This document shows positions 44,783-52,734 of a DNA stretch of 64,000 nt, in pieces. The DNA lies in contig JAZRLR010000006.1 in assembly GCA_045646965.1 (NCBI GenBank), forward strand, positions 4,385 through 68,384, in the 5' to 3' direction. Under the pieces are notes generated by a model. That model did not search any database. It was not told the origin of the DNA and saw nothing but the letters and a program-made list of their open reading frames with translations. Position numbers and translations under genes: made by a program. Within the stretch, counting starts at the first letter, position 1; the number at the start of each line of letters is the position of its first letter. Source of the stretch: HGM04593 sp045646965. Lineage in GTDB: Bacteria; Bacteroidota; Bacteroidia; Bacteroidales; Bacteroidaceae.

Positions 44783-45598
44783 TCAAATTTGGATGTTTTT
44801 GTACAAAAAACGGTGCAAATCTTCGGGCGGCAGGCCGCGTCGTTGTGCATAGTCGTGCAGCTGCTCTTCGCTTATCTTGCCCACGGCAAAATAACGTGCC
44901 GCAGGGTGTGCAAGCATAAGGCCGCATACCGATGCGTGCGGTATCATAGCGCCGTTGGGGGTGAGTGAGATGCCTGCCTCGCACAGCCCGAGCAGCTTGT
45001 CTATAATAAATATTACCGACTGGTCGGGCAGTGAGGGGTAGCCCACGGCAGGGCGTATGCCGCAGTATCTCTCGGCGTTTAGCTCGTGGGGGGTGAGCTC
45101 CTCGTCGGGGGCGTATCCCCACAGTGCGGCGTTGCGTCGCACGTCGCGGTGCAGCAGCGTGGCGGCAGCCTCGGCAAGGCGCGAGGCTATGGTCTGCGTG
45201 AGCAGTGAGCGGTAGGTGTCGTCGCTCTCCTTTGCGCTAAACAGCGGGCTCACCGCTGTGGCAAAGAGTCCTATCTTATCGCCGCGGGGCGATATGAAAT
45301 CGTTCAGGCACAGGTTGGGCTCTCCTGCGCGGGCGTGCTGCTGTCGCAGCAAGGGAAATGTTTCCCCTTCAATTAAAATATCATCGCCACACGAGCGGGC
45401 GTCGCACAGGGCAAAGAGCGCGGTGGCTGCAACGGCATCGCTGTGCTCGCGCAACAACTCCTCGGCGTCGTGCTGCACCTCACGGGCTTTCTCGCTCTCG
45501 CTCTCTCGTGGTGCTATGCCCCAGGCGTGGAAGAAATAGCTCCAGTCGATGAAGGGGAGCAATTGCCACACCGTGTAGCTGAATTTGTGCCTTTTCAT
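44783..45598 (-). CDS. Stand-alone vitamin B12-dependent methionine synthase activation domain protein
   Basis: This 271-aa protein matches the C-terminal reactivation domain of MetH, which binds S-adenosylmethionine and helps remethylate cob(II)alamin after oxidation. The SAM-binding signature ERYCGIRPAVGYPSLPDQS is visible around residues 178-196, and the final KISEEQLHDYAQRRG helix is typical. MetH itself carries this domain at its C-terminus in many bacteria; here it is a separate polypeptide, so either MetH is split or this serves as an extra activator. Its ATG overlaps the pyrC stop as ATGA, so the two are translationally coupled. Confidence 0.88.
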   Translation of the reverse strand: MKRHKFSYTVWQLLPFIDWSYFFHAWGIAPRESESEKAREVQHDAEELLREHSDAVAATALFALCDARSCGDDILIEGETFPLLRQQHARAGEPNLCLNDFISPRGDKIGLFATAVSPLFSAKESDDTYRSLLTQTIASRLAEAAATLLHRDVRRNAALWGYAPDEELTPHELNAERYCGIRPAVGYPSLPDQSVIFIIDKLLGLCEAGISLTPNGAMIPHASVCGLMLAHPAARYFAVGKISEEQLHDYAQRRGLPPEDLHRFLYKNIQI

Positions 45599-46932
45599 CG
45601 GTTGAAAGTGAGCTTCTTGCCCTTTGCACCCTCGACTATCTTGCCGTTCTTGTAGGCGCACTCGCCGTTTACCCAGGTTTGTGCCACCTCCCAGTCAAAG
45701 GTGGTACCCTCAAATGGGCTCCACGCGCATTTGCTTATCACATCCTCTTTTGTGATTGTGTGGGGGCTGCCGGGACGCAGTAGCACAAGGTCGGCGAAAT
45801 ATCCTTTTCTTATGTATCCTCTTTTGTTCACGGCAAATAGCTCCGCAGGGGCGTGGCACATTCTCTGCACCATTGTCTCAATGGAAATTACACCCTCGTT
45901 TACAAGCTGCAGCATAGCGGGCATAGTGAACTGTATGCTCGGCATACCCGAGGCGGCTGTCAGTGCGCCGCCCTCCTTGTCCTGTAGCAGGTGGGGTGCG
46001 TGGTCGGTGCCCACGAGGTCTATTCGGCCGTCGGCGAGGGCTGTGCGCAGTGCCTCGCGGTCGTCGCTTCCTTTTATGGCGGGGTTACATTTTATGCGTG
46101 TGCCCAGGCGTGCGTAGTCGTCGTTGCAAAAGGTGAGGTGGGCGGGTGTCACCTCGGCGGTGATATTCTTCTCGCTTATGCTCTTGTCGCTCAACAGCGC
46201 AAGCTCCTCCTTTGTGCTTATGTGCATTATGTGCAGCTTTGTGCCGAATCGGCGTGCAAGCTCCACGGCGCACTCGGTGCTCTTGTAGCAGGCTTCACTG
46301 CTTCTTATCACAGGGTGATACTCCACGGGTGGGTTCTCCCCTGCCTCGGCAATTGCCTTTTGTGTGTTTGCGGCGATGATTGAGCTCTCTTCGCAGTGTA
46401 CGGCCACGGGCATCTTTGCTGTGGCGAAAATCTTTTCGAGCATCTCTTTCTTATCGACAAGCATATTGCCTGTGCTCGAACCCATAAAGAGTTTTATGCC
46501 ACACACCTGCGTGGGGTTTAGCTGTGCAAACTGTTCGCAGTTGTCGTTGGTCGCTCCAAAGTAGAATGAGTAGTTGGCGATGCTGTCGCGTGCCGCAATT
46601 CTGAACTTCTCGGTCAGCGCCTTGAGTGTGGTTGTCTGTGGGTTTGTGTTTGGCATTTCCATATATGATGTGACGCCGCCTGCCACCGCGGCACGGCTCT
46701 CGCTTGCTATGGTGGCCTTGTGTGTGAGCCCCGGCTCACGGAAGTGAACGTGTGCGTCTATGGCTCCGGGTACGAGGTACATTCCGCCGGCTTCCACAAT
46801 CTGCTCTATCTCGCCGCGCGGCAGTTCGTCTCCGCGCAGAATCTCTGTTATGCGTCCGTTGTTTATGACTACCGAGCCGCGAAAGCTCTTGCCCTCGTTC
46901 ACAATTATGGGGTTGCTTATAAGTGTTCTCAT
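45595..46932 (-). CDS. pyrC: Dihydroorotase
   Basis: This 445-aa amidohydrolase closes carbamoyl-aspartate to dihydroorotate in pyrimidine synthesis. The metal-binding DAHVHFREPG lies at 59-68 with ligands His61 and His63, later ligand histidines appear in AVHCEE and HIMHIST, and GTDHAPH carries the catalytic Asp. It is of the longer class I type used as the housekeeping enzyme in Bacteroidota. It overlaps the MetH-activation gene by 4 bases. A likely -7 box TATCTTCG lies at 46957-46964 on the minus strand. Confidence 0.93.
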   Translation of the reverse strand: MRTLISNPIIVNEGKSFRGSVVINNGRITEILRGDELPRGEIEQIVEAGGMYLVPGAIDAHVHFREPGLTHKATIASESRAAVAGGVTSYMEMPNTNPQTTTLKALTEKFRIAARDSIANYSFYFGATNDNCEQFAQLNPTQVCGIKLFMGSSTGNMLVDKKEMLEKIFATAKMPVAVHCEESSIIAANTQKAIAEAGENPPVEYHPVIRSSEACYKSTECAVELARRFGTKLHIMHISTKEELALLSDKSISEKNITAEVTPAHLTFCNDDYARLGTRIKCNPAIKGSDDREALRTALADGRIDLVGTDHAPHLLQDKEGGALTAASGMPSIQFTMPAMLQLVNEGVISIETMVQRMCHAPAELFAVNKRGYIRKGYFADLVLLRPGSPHTITKEDVISKCAWSPFEGTTFDWEVAQTWVNGECAYKNGKIVEGAKGKKLTFNR

Positions 46933-47010
46933 ATATTTTGTTTTTTCTCTTGTGGCGAAGATAATGAAAATTTGTTTTCTTTGCGGTTGTTTCTCTGCCT
47001 TTTGTGGAAT

Positions 47011-47046
47011 AAAAAAAGGAGATTGCTTGGTTAAGCAATCTCCTTT
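47011..47046 (-). terminator. Terminator overlapping the end of the HIT gene
   Basis: A perfect 14-bp stem (47015-47028 / 47033-47046) with a 4-base loop and seven U residues on the minus strand. The stem includes the last codons and stop of the HIT gene. Confidence 0.92.
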
Positions 47047-47426
47047 CTAATGTTCTCGGCAATTTCGTTGAACTCTTCGGGCGACAATTGCAGCTTGGGG
47101 TTTGTAAAGAGCATATCGCGCTCGCTCTGCATAGGCACCAGGTGTATGTGTGCGTGTGCCACTTCGAGCCCTAACACAGCCTGCCCCACCTTGCGGCAGG
47201 GGTATGCGCGCATAATGGCTTCTGCCACTTTCTTTGCGAAAATCTGCATAGCACCTATCTCTTCGTCGGTGAGATCGAAGAAATAATCTACTTCGCGCTT
47301 GGGTATTACAAGCGTGTGTCCCTTTGCAAGCGGGTTTATATCGAGAAAGGCATAGAACTGCTCGTTCTCGGCTATCTTGTAGCTGGGAATCTCGCCTGCG
47401 ACTATTTTGCTGAATATCGTTGCCAT
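47031..47426 (-). CDS. HIT family nucleotide-binding hydrolase
   Basis: This 131-aa histidine-triad protein is probably a purine nucleoside phosphoramidase or dinucleotide hydrolase of the HinT/Fhit type. The signature HAHIHLVP (His-phi-His-phi-His) lies near residue 90-97, and the N-terminal IFSKIVAGEIPSYKI is typical. It follows greA by 12 bases, so the two share a transcript, a pairing common in Bacteroidales. The physiological substrate is unknown. Confidence 0.93.
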   Translation of the reverse strand: MATIFSKIVAGEIPSYKIAENEQFYAFLDINPLAKGHTLVIPKREVDYFFDLTDEEIGAMQIFAKKVAEAIMRAYPCRKVGQAVLGLEVAHAHIHLVPMQSERDMLFTNPKLQLSPEEFNEIAENIRKEIA

Positions 47427-47438
47427 AGTTCCTGTTTT

Positions 47439-47900
47439 TTAAAGCTCAATGCTTGTAATCTCGAGTGACAACTTGCCCTGGGGAACGGTAATCTCGGCAA
47501 CGTCGCCCACCTTCTTGCCCAGGAGGCCCTTGGCGATGGGGGTGTTGATTGAGATTTTTGCTTCACGCAGGTTGGCCTCGCTCTCGGGAACGATTGTATA
47601 TTGCATTGTGGCGCCTGTCTTTGTGTTCTTCAAGCCCACTTTTGTAAGTACCTGAACGCTGTCGGTGCTCAATTTAGACGAGTCGATAATCTTTGCGTCG
47701 GCAATTATCATCTTGAGCTCGTTAATCTTCATCTCCAACAGTCCCTGCGCCTCTTTTGCCGCATCATACTCTGCATTCTCCGAAAGGTCGCCTTTGTCGC
47801 GTGCTTCTGCAATCTGACGAACTATTTCGGGGCGTTTCGCCTCCAACTCTTTTAAATCGGCTAACAGTTTTTTGTAGCCCTCTTCGGACATATAACCCAT
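47439..47900 (-). CDS. greA: Transcription elongation factor GreA
   Basis: This 153-aa factor enters the RNA polymerase secondary channel and stimulates cleavage of backtracked RNA. The N-terminal coiled coil carries the functional acidic tip in DKGDLSENAEYDAA (about 36-49), and the C-terminal FKBP-like domain ends with ISINTPIAKGLLGKKVGD. The start MGYMSEEGYKK fits the family. A strong promoter and a leader of about 83 bases with a hairpin precede it. The HIT gene follows 12 bases later. Confidence 0.96.
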   Translation of the reverse strand: MGYMSEEGYKKLLADLKELEAKRPEIVRQIAEARDKGDLSENAEYDAAKEAQGLLEMKINELKMIIADAKIIDSSKLSTDSVQVLTKVGLKNTKTGATMQYTIVPESEANLREAKISINTPIAKGLLGKKVGDVAEITVPQGKLSLEITSIEL

Positions 47901-47946
47901 TTCTTTATATAATTTAATTGATTTAAAATAATACTAAAACAAAGGA

Positions 47947-47966
47947 TTCCAACACGAGTGCTGGAA
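47947..47966 (-). promoter_or_regulatory. Hairpin in the greA leader
   Basis: On the minus strand TTCCAGCAC and GTGTTGGAA form an 8-9 bp stem (one G-U pair), followed by TCCTTTGTTTT. It lies within the predicted greA 5' leader and could act as an attenuator or as a terminator for read-through from the gene upstream. Confidence 0.5.
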
Positions 47967-47989
47967 CCCATCTTTTCTCCTTATGCTTG

Positions 47990-48020
47990 CAAAGATAGCT
48001 CTTAAAAATTGAAAAGCAAA
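47990..48020 (-). promoter_or_regulatory. Consensus promoter of greA-HIT
   Basis: On the minus strand TTTG (48017-48020), 19 bases, then TATCTTTG (47990-47997). It is one of the best matches to the Bacteroidota consensus in the window. Confidence 0.75.
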
Positions 48021-48090
48021 TTAAAAGCAAAAAATTTTACTTTTATTTTACAATTGCTAACATCTTTTTTTTATGCTGTTTAGCTCTTTG

Positions 48091-49269
48091 TCACTTGCCG
48101 AGCAGTTGCTCTATGGAGGCCTCCAAATCTTCTATCTGGTTGTCGCGGCTTACTATTTCGTTCTCTCTGTTTATGAGGTAGAAGGCGGGGAGCTTCGCAA
48201 GGTTGTAGAGCAGGCGGTTTTTCGACTCAAGCCCCTCGCCGTCGCGCACACAGAGCCAGGGAAGGTTGCCTGCCGAATTGCTCCAGAAATTCTCGTTCCC
48301 GTCGAACGATACCTGGAATATTTCGAACCCGCGCTCGTGGTATTTCTCATATATCTCGCGCAGCTTTATGTTGCGGCTGCTCATCTCGGGCACGGCATAG
48401 AGGGTGAAGTCGAGAAGCACTACCTTGCCCGCAAGAGAGCGCAGGCTCAAGGTGTCGCCGTTTATGTCGGGCAGCTCTATATTGTAGAGGCCTATCTTTT
48501 CAATCTTGTCGCTTGTGAGGTCTATGGTGTCCCGGGGTGTGGCAGGGCGTGTGTAGGCCAGTCCTTTTATGGCGATATTATATAAATGTATCGCGCGCGT
48601 CGCGTGTGGGTGCTCGTTGTTCAGGGCTGTTGCCACGGCGGCAAAGCATTTGCTGTCGAAGCGGTTGCTTGTGGGGACAAACAGGGGTTCACCGTTCAGG
48701 CGCAGAAAGAGCGAGTAGTATGCGCTCGCCTTGTGGGGCGCTGCCGCAATGTATTGTGTAAAAATGTTTCTCTTGAACTCCCCAATGAGGTTGTACACCG
48801 TTTCGCGTGTGTTGCCCACTGCAGCCGACGAGTTTTTCAATATGGCGTTCACCTGTTGTTGCAGCGATTTCTCGAGGGCGGCAATTTCGCGTAAGCGAAG
48901 GCTTTCGGGAGAGCCCTCGATGAGGGCGCTGTCGGCAAAGTGTGTGGCTGTGGTTGTCACGCGCACCGTCTCGGTGGAGTCGATGGCTATGGTTATGCGT
49001 CGCGGCGAGTCGTGCAGTTGCAGTGCATAGAAATCGTAGCATTCGGGGCGGGGCTGCTCAAATGAGAAACTACCCTCCTTGCCGAGCTTTACCGAATCGA
49101 CTGTCACGGTTTTGTTTGTGGTTATGTGAGAGAGGTATAGAGTCTTGCCTTGCGAGCCCGATACGGTTCCCTCAATAGTGAAATGTGGCTCTTGGCTGCA
49201 GGCGAAAAAAAGTGTTGCCGCAGCGGCCACGATGCTGTTTTTTAGTATGTAGTTGCGCAAATTCTTCAT
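48091..49269 (-). CDS. DUF4369-thioredoxin-fold lipoprotein lacking the CxxC motif
   Basis: This 392-aa protein has a lipoprotein signal (FFACS, Cys about 24), a DUF4369 domain (about 30-120), a helical middle (125-260) and a TlpA/AhpC-type thioredoxin fold (about 268-392). The fold is clear from VVLLDF, FEIFQVSFDG and LAKLPAFYLINRENEIV with the cis-proline. Where family members have WCxPCR after LLDFWAS, this protein has YAVPEMS, so both redox cysteines are absent and it cannot act as a disulfide reductase. A binding or chaperone role is possible. It is divergent from pnp, with overlapping promoter regions. Confidence 0.85.
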   Translation of the reverse strand: MKNLRNYILKNSIVAAAATLFFACSQEPHFTIEGTVSGSQGKTLYLSHITTNKTVTVDSVKLGKEGSFSFEQPRPECYDFYALQLHDSPRRITIAIDSTETVRVTTTATHFADSALIEGSPESLRLREIAALEKSLQQQVNAILKNSSAAVGNTRETVYNLIGEFKRNIFTQYIAAAPHKASAYYSLFLRLNGEPLFVPTSNRFDSKCFAAVATALNNEHPHATRAIHLYNIAIKGLAYTRPATPRDTIDLTSDKIEKIGLYNIELPDINGDTLSLRSLAGKVVLLDFTLYAVPEMSSRNIKLREIYEKYHERGFEIFQVSFDGNENFWSNSAGNLPWLCVRDGEGLESKNRLLYNLAKLPAFYLINRENEIVSRDNQIEDLEASIEQLLGK

Positions 49270-49290
49270 ATAATAGGTAAAAATACGGGG

Positions 49291-49298
49291 CAAAGATA
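49291..49298 (-). promoter_or_regulatory. -7 box of the thioredoxin-fold lipoprotein gene
   Basis: TATCTTTG on the minus strand, 22 bases before the ATG. It sits 21 bases from the oppositely oriented pnp box. Confidence 0.6.
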
Positions 49299-49319
49299 GT
49301 TAAAATGTGGAAATTTGTA

Positions 49320-49327
49320 TATCTTTG
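49320..49327 (+). promoter_or_regulatory. -7 box of pnp
   Basis: TATCTTTG on the plus strand, 43 bases before the pnp ATG. The two divergent boxes are so close that the promoters may compete. A clear -33 element was not found. Confidence 0.6.
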
Positions 49328-49370
49328 CGAGAATATAAGAAGTTTAAAAATATTTTTAACGAATAAAAAG

Positions 49371-51536
49371 ATGAATGTTGTAACAAAAAATGTGGCTTTA
49401 CCCGATGGCCGCGTTATCACTATTGAGACCGGTAAGCTCGCAAAACAGGCCGACGGTTCTGTGATGCTGCGCCTTGGTAACACAATGCTGCTGGCTACCG
49501 TGTGTGCGGCAAAGGACGCTGTTCCCGGTACCGATTTTATGCCTTTGCAGGTAGAGTATAAAGAGAAATATGCATCGTTCGGCCGTTTCCCCGGTGGTTT
49601 TACAAAACGCGAGGGTAAGGCGTCAGACTATGAGATTCTTACCTGCCGCTTGGTCGATCGCGCCTTGCGTCCCCTTTTCCCCGATAACTACCACGCAGAA
49701 GTTTATGTAAATATCGTGCTCTTCTCGGCCGACGGCGTAGATATGCCCGATGCACTTGCTGGTCTTGCAGCTTCTGCGGCACTTGCAGTTTCTGATATCC
49801 CCTTCGGAGGCCCCATTTCAGAGGTACGCGTTGCACGCATCGGCGGTGAGTTTGTGGTGAACCCCACATTTGCACAGCTCGAGGAGGCAGATATGGATAT
49901 TATGGTAGCCGCTACCTACGACAATATTATGATGGTCGAGGGTGAGATGAAAGAGGTTTCAGAGGCCGACCTTTTGGAGGCTATGAAGGTTGCTCACGAG
50001 GCTATCAAAGTTCACTGCACAGCGCAGATGGAACTTATGGAAGAGGTAGGAAAGACCGTGAAACGCGAATATTGTCACGAGGTGAACGACGAGGAGCTCC
50101 GCTCACAGGTTCACGAGGCTTGCTATGCAAAGGCTTACGCAGTTGCAGCAAGCGGAAACAACGACAAACACGGCCGTGCCGCTGCTTTCGATGCAATTAA
50201 AGAGGAGTTCAAGGCACAGTTCACCGAGGAGGAACTCGAGGAGAAGGGTGCACTCATCGACCGCTACTACCACGATGTAGAGAAAGAGGCTATGCGTCGT
50301 TGCATTCTCGACGAGGGTAAGCGTCTCGACGGTCGTACAACAACCGAGATTCGCCCCATCTGGTGCGAGGCCGGTTATCTGCCCGGCCCCCACGGTTCTG
50401 CAGTCTTTACACGTGGTGAGACACAGTCGCTCACAACCGTTACACTCGGTACAAAGCGCGACGAGAAGATTATCGACGATGTTATGAACCAGGGCACAGA
50501 GCGTTTCCTTTTGCACTACAACTTCCCTCCCTTCTCAACAGGTGAGGCACGTGCACAGCGCGGTGTAGGTCGTCGTGAGATTGGTCACGGTAACCTCGCT
50601 TGTCGTGCGCTCAAGAATATGATTCCTGCCGACTATCCCTATTGCGTTCGTGTAGTATCGGATATCCTTGAGTCTAATGGTTCTTCGTCAATGGCTACCG
50701 TGTGTGCAGGTACTCTCGCTCTTATGGACGCCGGTGTGAAAATTAAGAAACCTGTATCGGGTATCGCTATGGGCCTTATCAAGAACGCAGGCGAGGACAA
50801 ATATGCTGTGTTGAGCGATATTCTCGGCGACGAGGATCACTTGGGCGATATGGATTTCAAGGTGACAGGTACAGTCGATGGTATCACAGCCACACAGATG
50901 GATATTAAGGTAGACGGTCTTTCATACGATATCCTCGAGAAAGCCCTCAACCAGGCACGCGAAGGTCGTATGCACATCCTCGGCAAGATTACCGAGTGCA
51001 TCGCCGAGCCCCGTGCAGAACTTAAACCCCACGCTCCCCGCATTGAGACAATGCGCATTCCCAAGGAGTTTATCGGTGCAGTTATCGGCCCCGGCGGAAA
51101 GATTATCCAGGGTATGCAGGAGGAGACAGGTGCTACCATCTCTATCGAGGAAATCGATGGCGAGGGCGTTATCGAGATTGCAGCAACCAACGGTCACGCA
51201 ATCAACGAGGTTATTGCCAAAATCAAGGCTATCGTTGCAATCCCCGAGGCTGGAGAGGTTTACGAGGGTACAGTGCGCAGCGTAATGCCCTATGGCGCAT
51301 TCGTTGAGTTTATGCCCGGCAAGGATGGTCTCTTGCACATTTCAGAGATTGACTGGAAACGCTTCGAGACAATGGAAGAGGCTGGCATCAAAGAGGGTGA
51401 CAAGCTGCAGGTGAAACTTGTGGAGATCGACCCCAAGACCGGTAAGTTCAAGCTCTCACGTCGTGCTTTGATTGAGAAGCCCGAGGGTTATGAGGAGCGT
51501 GAGCGTCGTCCCCGTCGCGAGCCCCGCAAGTCTTAA
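49371..51536 (+). CDS. pnp: Polynucleotide phosphorylase
   Basis: This 721-aa 3'-5' exoribonuclease degrades RNA by phosphorolysis as a trimer. It has two RNase PH-like domains (about 10-230 and 310-540) with an all-helical linker, a KH domain with GPGGKIIQGMQ (about 570-580) and an S1 domain (about 620-690, EGTVRSVMPYGAFVEF). A basic tail rich in Arg and Pro ends the protein. The start at 49371 matches the family; a longer frame adds 22 residues across the promoter. It is monocistronic with a strong terminator. Confidence 0.97.
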   Translation: MNVVTKNVALPDGRVITIETGKLAKQADGSVMLRLGNTMLLATVCAAKDAVPGTDFMPLQVEYKEKYASFGRFPGGFTKREGKASDYEILTCRLVDRALRPLFPDNYHAEVYVNIVLFSADGVDMPDALAGLAASAALAVSDIPFGGPISEVRVARIGGEFVVNPTFAQLEEADMDIMVAATYDNIMMVEGEMKEVSEADLLEAMKVAHEAIKVHCTAQMELMEEVGKTVKREYCHEVNDEELRSQVHEACYAKAYAVAASGNNDKHGRAAAFDAIKEEFKAQFTEEELEEKGALIDRYYHDVEKEAMRRCILDEGKRLDGRTTTEIRPIWCEAGYLPGPHGSAVFTRGETQSLTTVTLGTKRDEKIIDDVMNQGTERFLLHYNFPPFSTGEARAQRGVGRREIGHGNLACRALKNMIPADYPYCVRVVSDILESNGSSSMATVCAGTLALMDAGVKIKKPVSGIAMGLIKNAGEDKYAVLSDILGDEDHLGDMDFKVTGTVDGITATQMDIKVDGLSYDILEKALNQAREGRMHILGKITECIAEPRAELKPHAPRIETMRIPKEFIGAVIGPGGKIIQGMQEETGATISIEEIDGEGVIEIAATNGHAINEVIAKIKAIVAIPEAGEVYEGTVRSVMPYGAFVEFMPGKDGLLHISEIDWKRFETMEEAGIKEGDKLQVKLVEIDPKTGKFKLSRRALIEKPEGYEERERRPRREPRKS

Positions 51537-51558
51537 TCTGGTTTGAGATATTTCCTAA

Positions 51559-51597
51559 AAGGAGGCTGTGTCGCAATTTGCGGCAGCCTCCTTTTTT
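51559..51597 (+). terminator. Terminator of pnp
   Basis: A 10-bp stem (aaggaggctg / cagcctcctt), with a small inner CGC/GCG helix, then TTTTTT. Confidence 0.92.
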
Positions 51598-51709
51598 ATT
51601 TGCCGCGGCGGTGCGCAGCTTTTTTTTTCTCGACGCATAAAAAAACGCTCTATATTTAGAAAATAAAAAAGAGATTTTTATATCTTCGCATCGCTAAAAT
51701 ATAACTGTT

Positions 51710-52609
51710 ATGAAAAAGATAAGAGCAGCCATAGTAGGTTATGGCAATATTGGAAAATATACATTGCAGGCGCTCACTGCGGCTCCCGATTTCGAGGTGG
51801 CAGGCGTGGTGCGTCGTTCGGGTGCCGAGAACTTGCCCGCAGAGCTTGTCGGCTACAATGTGGTGAAAGATATACGCGAGCTTGGCGACGTAGATGTGGC
51901 CATTCTCTCAACCCCCACACGCAGCGTCGAGAAGTATGCAAAGGATATCCTCGCCCTCGGAATAAACACTGTAGACAGCTTCGACATACACTCTAAAATT
52001 GTGGAGCTGCGCCGCTCGCTCACCGAGAGCGCGCAGGCGGGCAATGCCGTTTCTATTATCTCGGCAGGCTGGGACCCCGGTAGCGACTCTGTGGTGCGTG
52101 CTTTGCTTCAGGCAATCGCTCCCAAGGGTATCACATACACAAACTTCGGCCCGGGTATGAGTATGGGACACACCGTGGCGGTGAAAGCTGTCGAGGGTGT
52201 GAAAGCCGCTCTCTCTATGACAATTCCCGTGGGCACGGGTATACATCGCCGTATGGTGTATGTGGAGATAGAGGAGGGTTATGACTTTGCGCAGGTAGCT
52301 GCCGCAATAAAGGCCGACCCTTATTTTGTGAACGACGAGACACACGTTATGAACGTACCTTGTGTAGATGACCTTCTCGATATGGGACACGGTGTAAACC
52401 TCACCCGCAAGGGCGTTTCGGGTACAACACAGAACCAGCTCTTCGAGTTTAATATGAAAATTAACAATCCTGCACTCACAGCGCAGGTGCTTGTGTGCTG
52501 CGCACGCGCTACAATGCGTCTGCAGCCCGGCTGTTACACAATGATTGAGGTTCCCATTATCGACCTCCTCTATGGCGAGCGCGAGGAACTCATCGCTCAC
52601 CTCGTATAA
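51710..52609 (+). CDS. ddh: meso-Diaminopimelate dehydrogenase
   Basis: This 299-aa NADPH enzyme makes meso-diaminopimelate in one step by reductive amination of tetrahydrodipicolinate, feeding peptidoglycan and lysine synthesis. The N-terminal IVGYGNIGKY (8-17) binds NADPH, and SAGWDPGSDS (about 118-127) and the GPGMSMGHTVA loop (about 147-157) are Ddh signatures. Length is standard. It is the short-cut alternative to the DapD/DapL routes. A probable -7 box TATCTTCG lies at 51681-51688. Confidence 0.96.
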   Translation: MKKIRAAIVGYGNIGKYTLQALTAAPDFEVAGVVRRSGAENLPAELVGYNVVKDIRELGDVDVAILSTPTRSVEKYAKDILALGINTVDSFDIHSKIVELRRSLTESAQAGNAVSIISAGWDPGSDSVVRALLQAIAPKGITYTNFGPGMSMGHTVAVKAVEGVKAALSMTIPVGTGIHRRMVYVEIEEGYDFAQVAAAIKADPYFVNDETHVMNVPCVDDLLDMGHGVNLTRKGVSGTTQNQLFEFNMKINNPALTAQVLVCCARATMRLQPGCYTMIEVPIIDLLYGEREELIAHLV

Positions 52610-52620
52610 AAGATATCATT

Positions 52621-52649
52621 TACCGCAAACAGGCTGCTGTCAGCAGTCC
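52621..52649 (+). terminator. Hairpin after ddh, possible weak terminator
   Basis: A 10-bp stem (taccgcaaac / gtttgcggta) with an inner CTG/CAG helix, but no T-run follows directly. Confidence 0.5.
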
Positions 52650-52734
52650 GTTTGCGGTAGCGCGCAATGCTTTTTGCTTTTGCGCTCAAAGGGGGGGTAT
52701 CTCCCTTTTGCGTTTTTATAAAGTTGCAATTACA

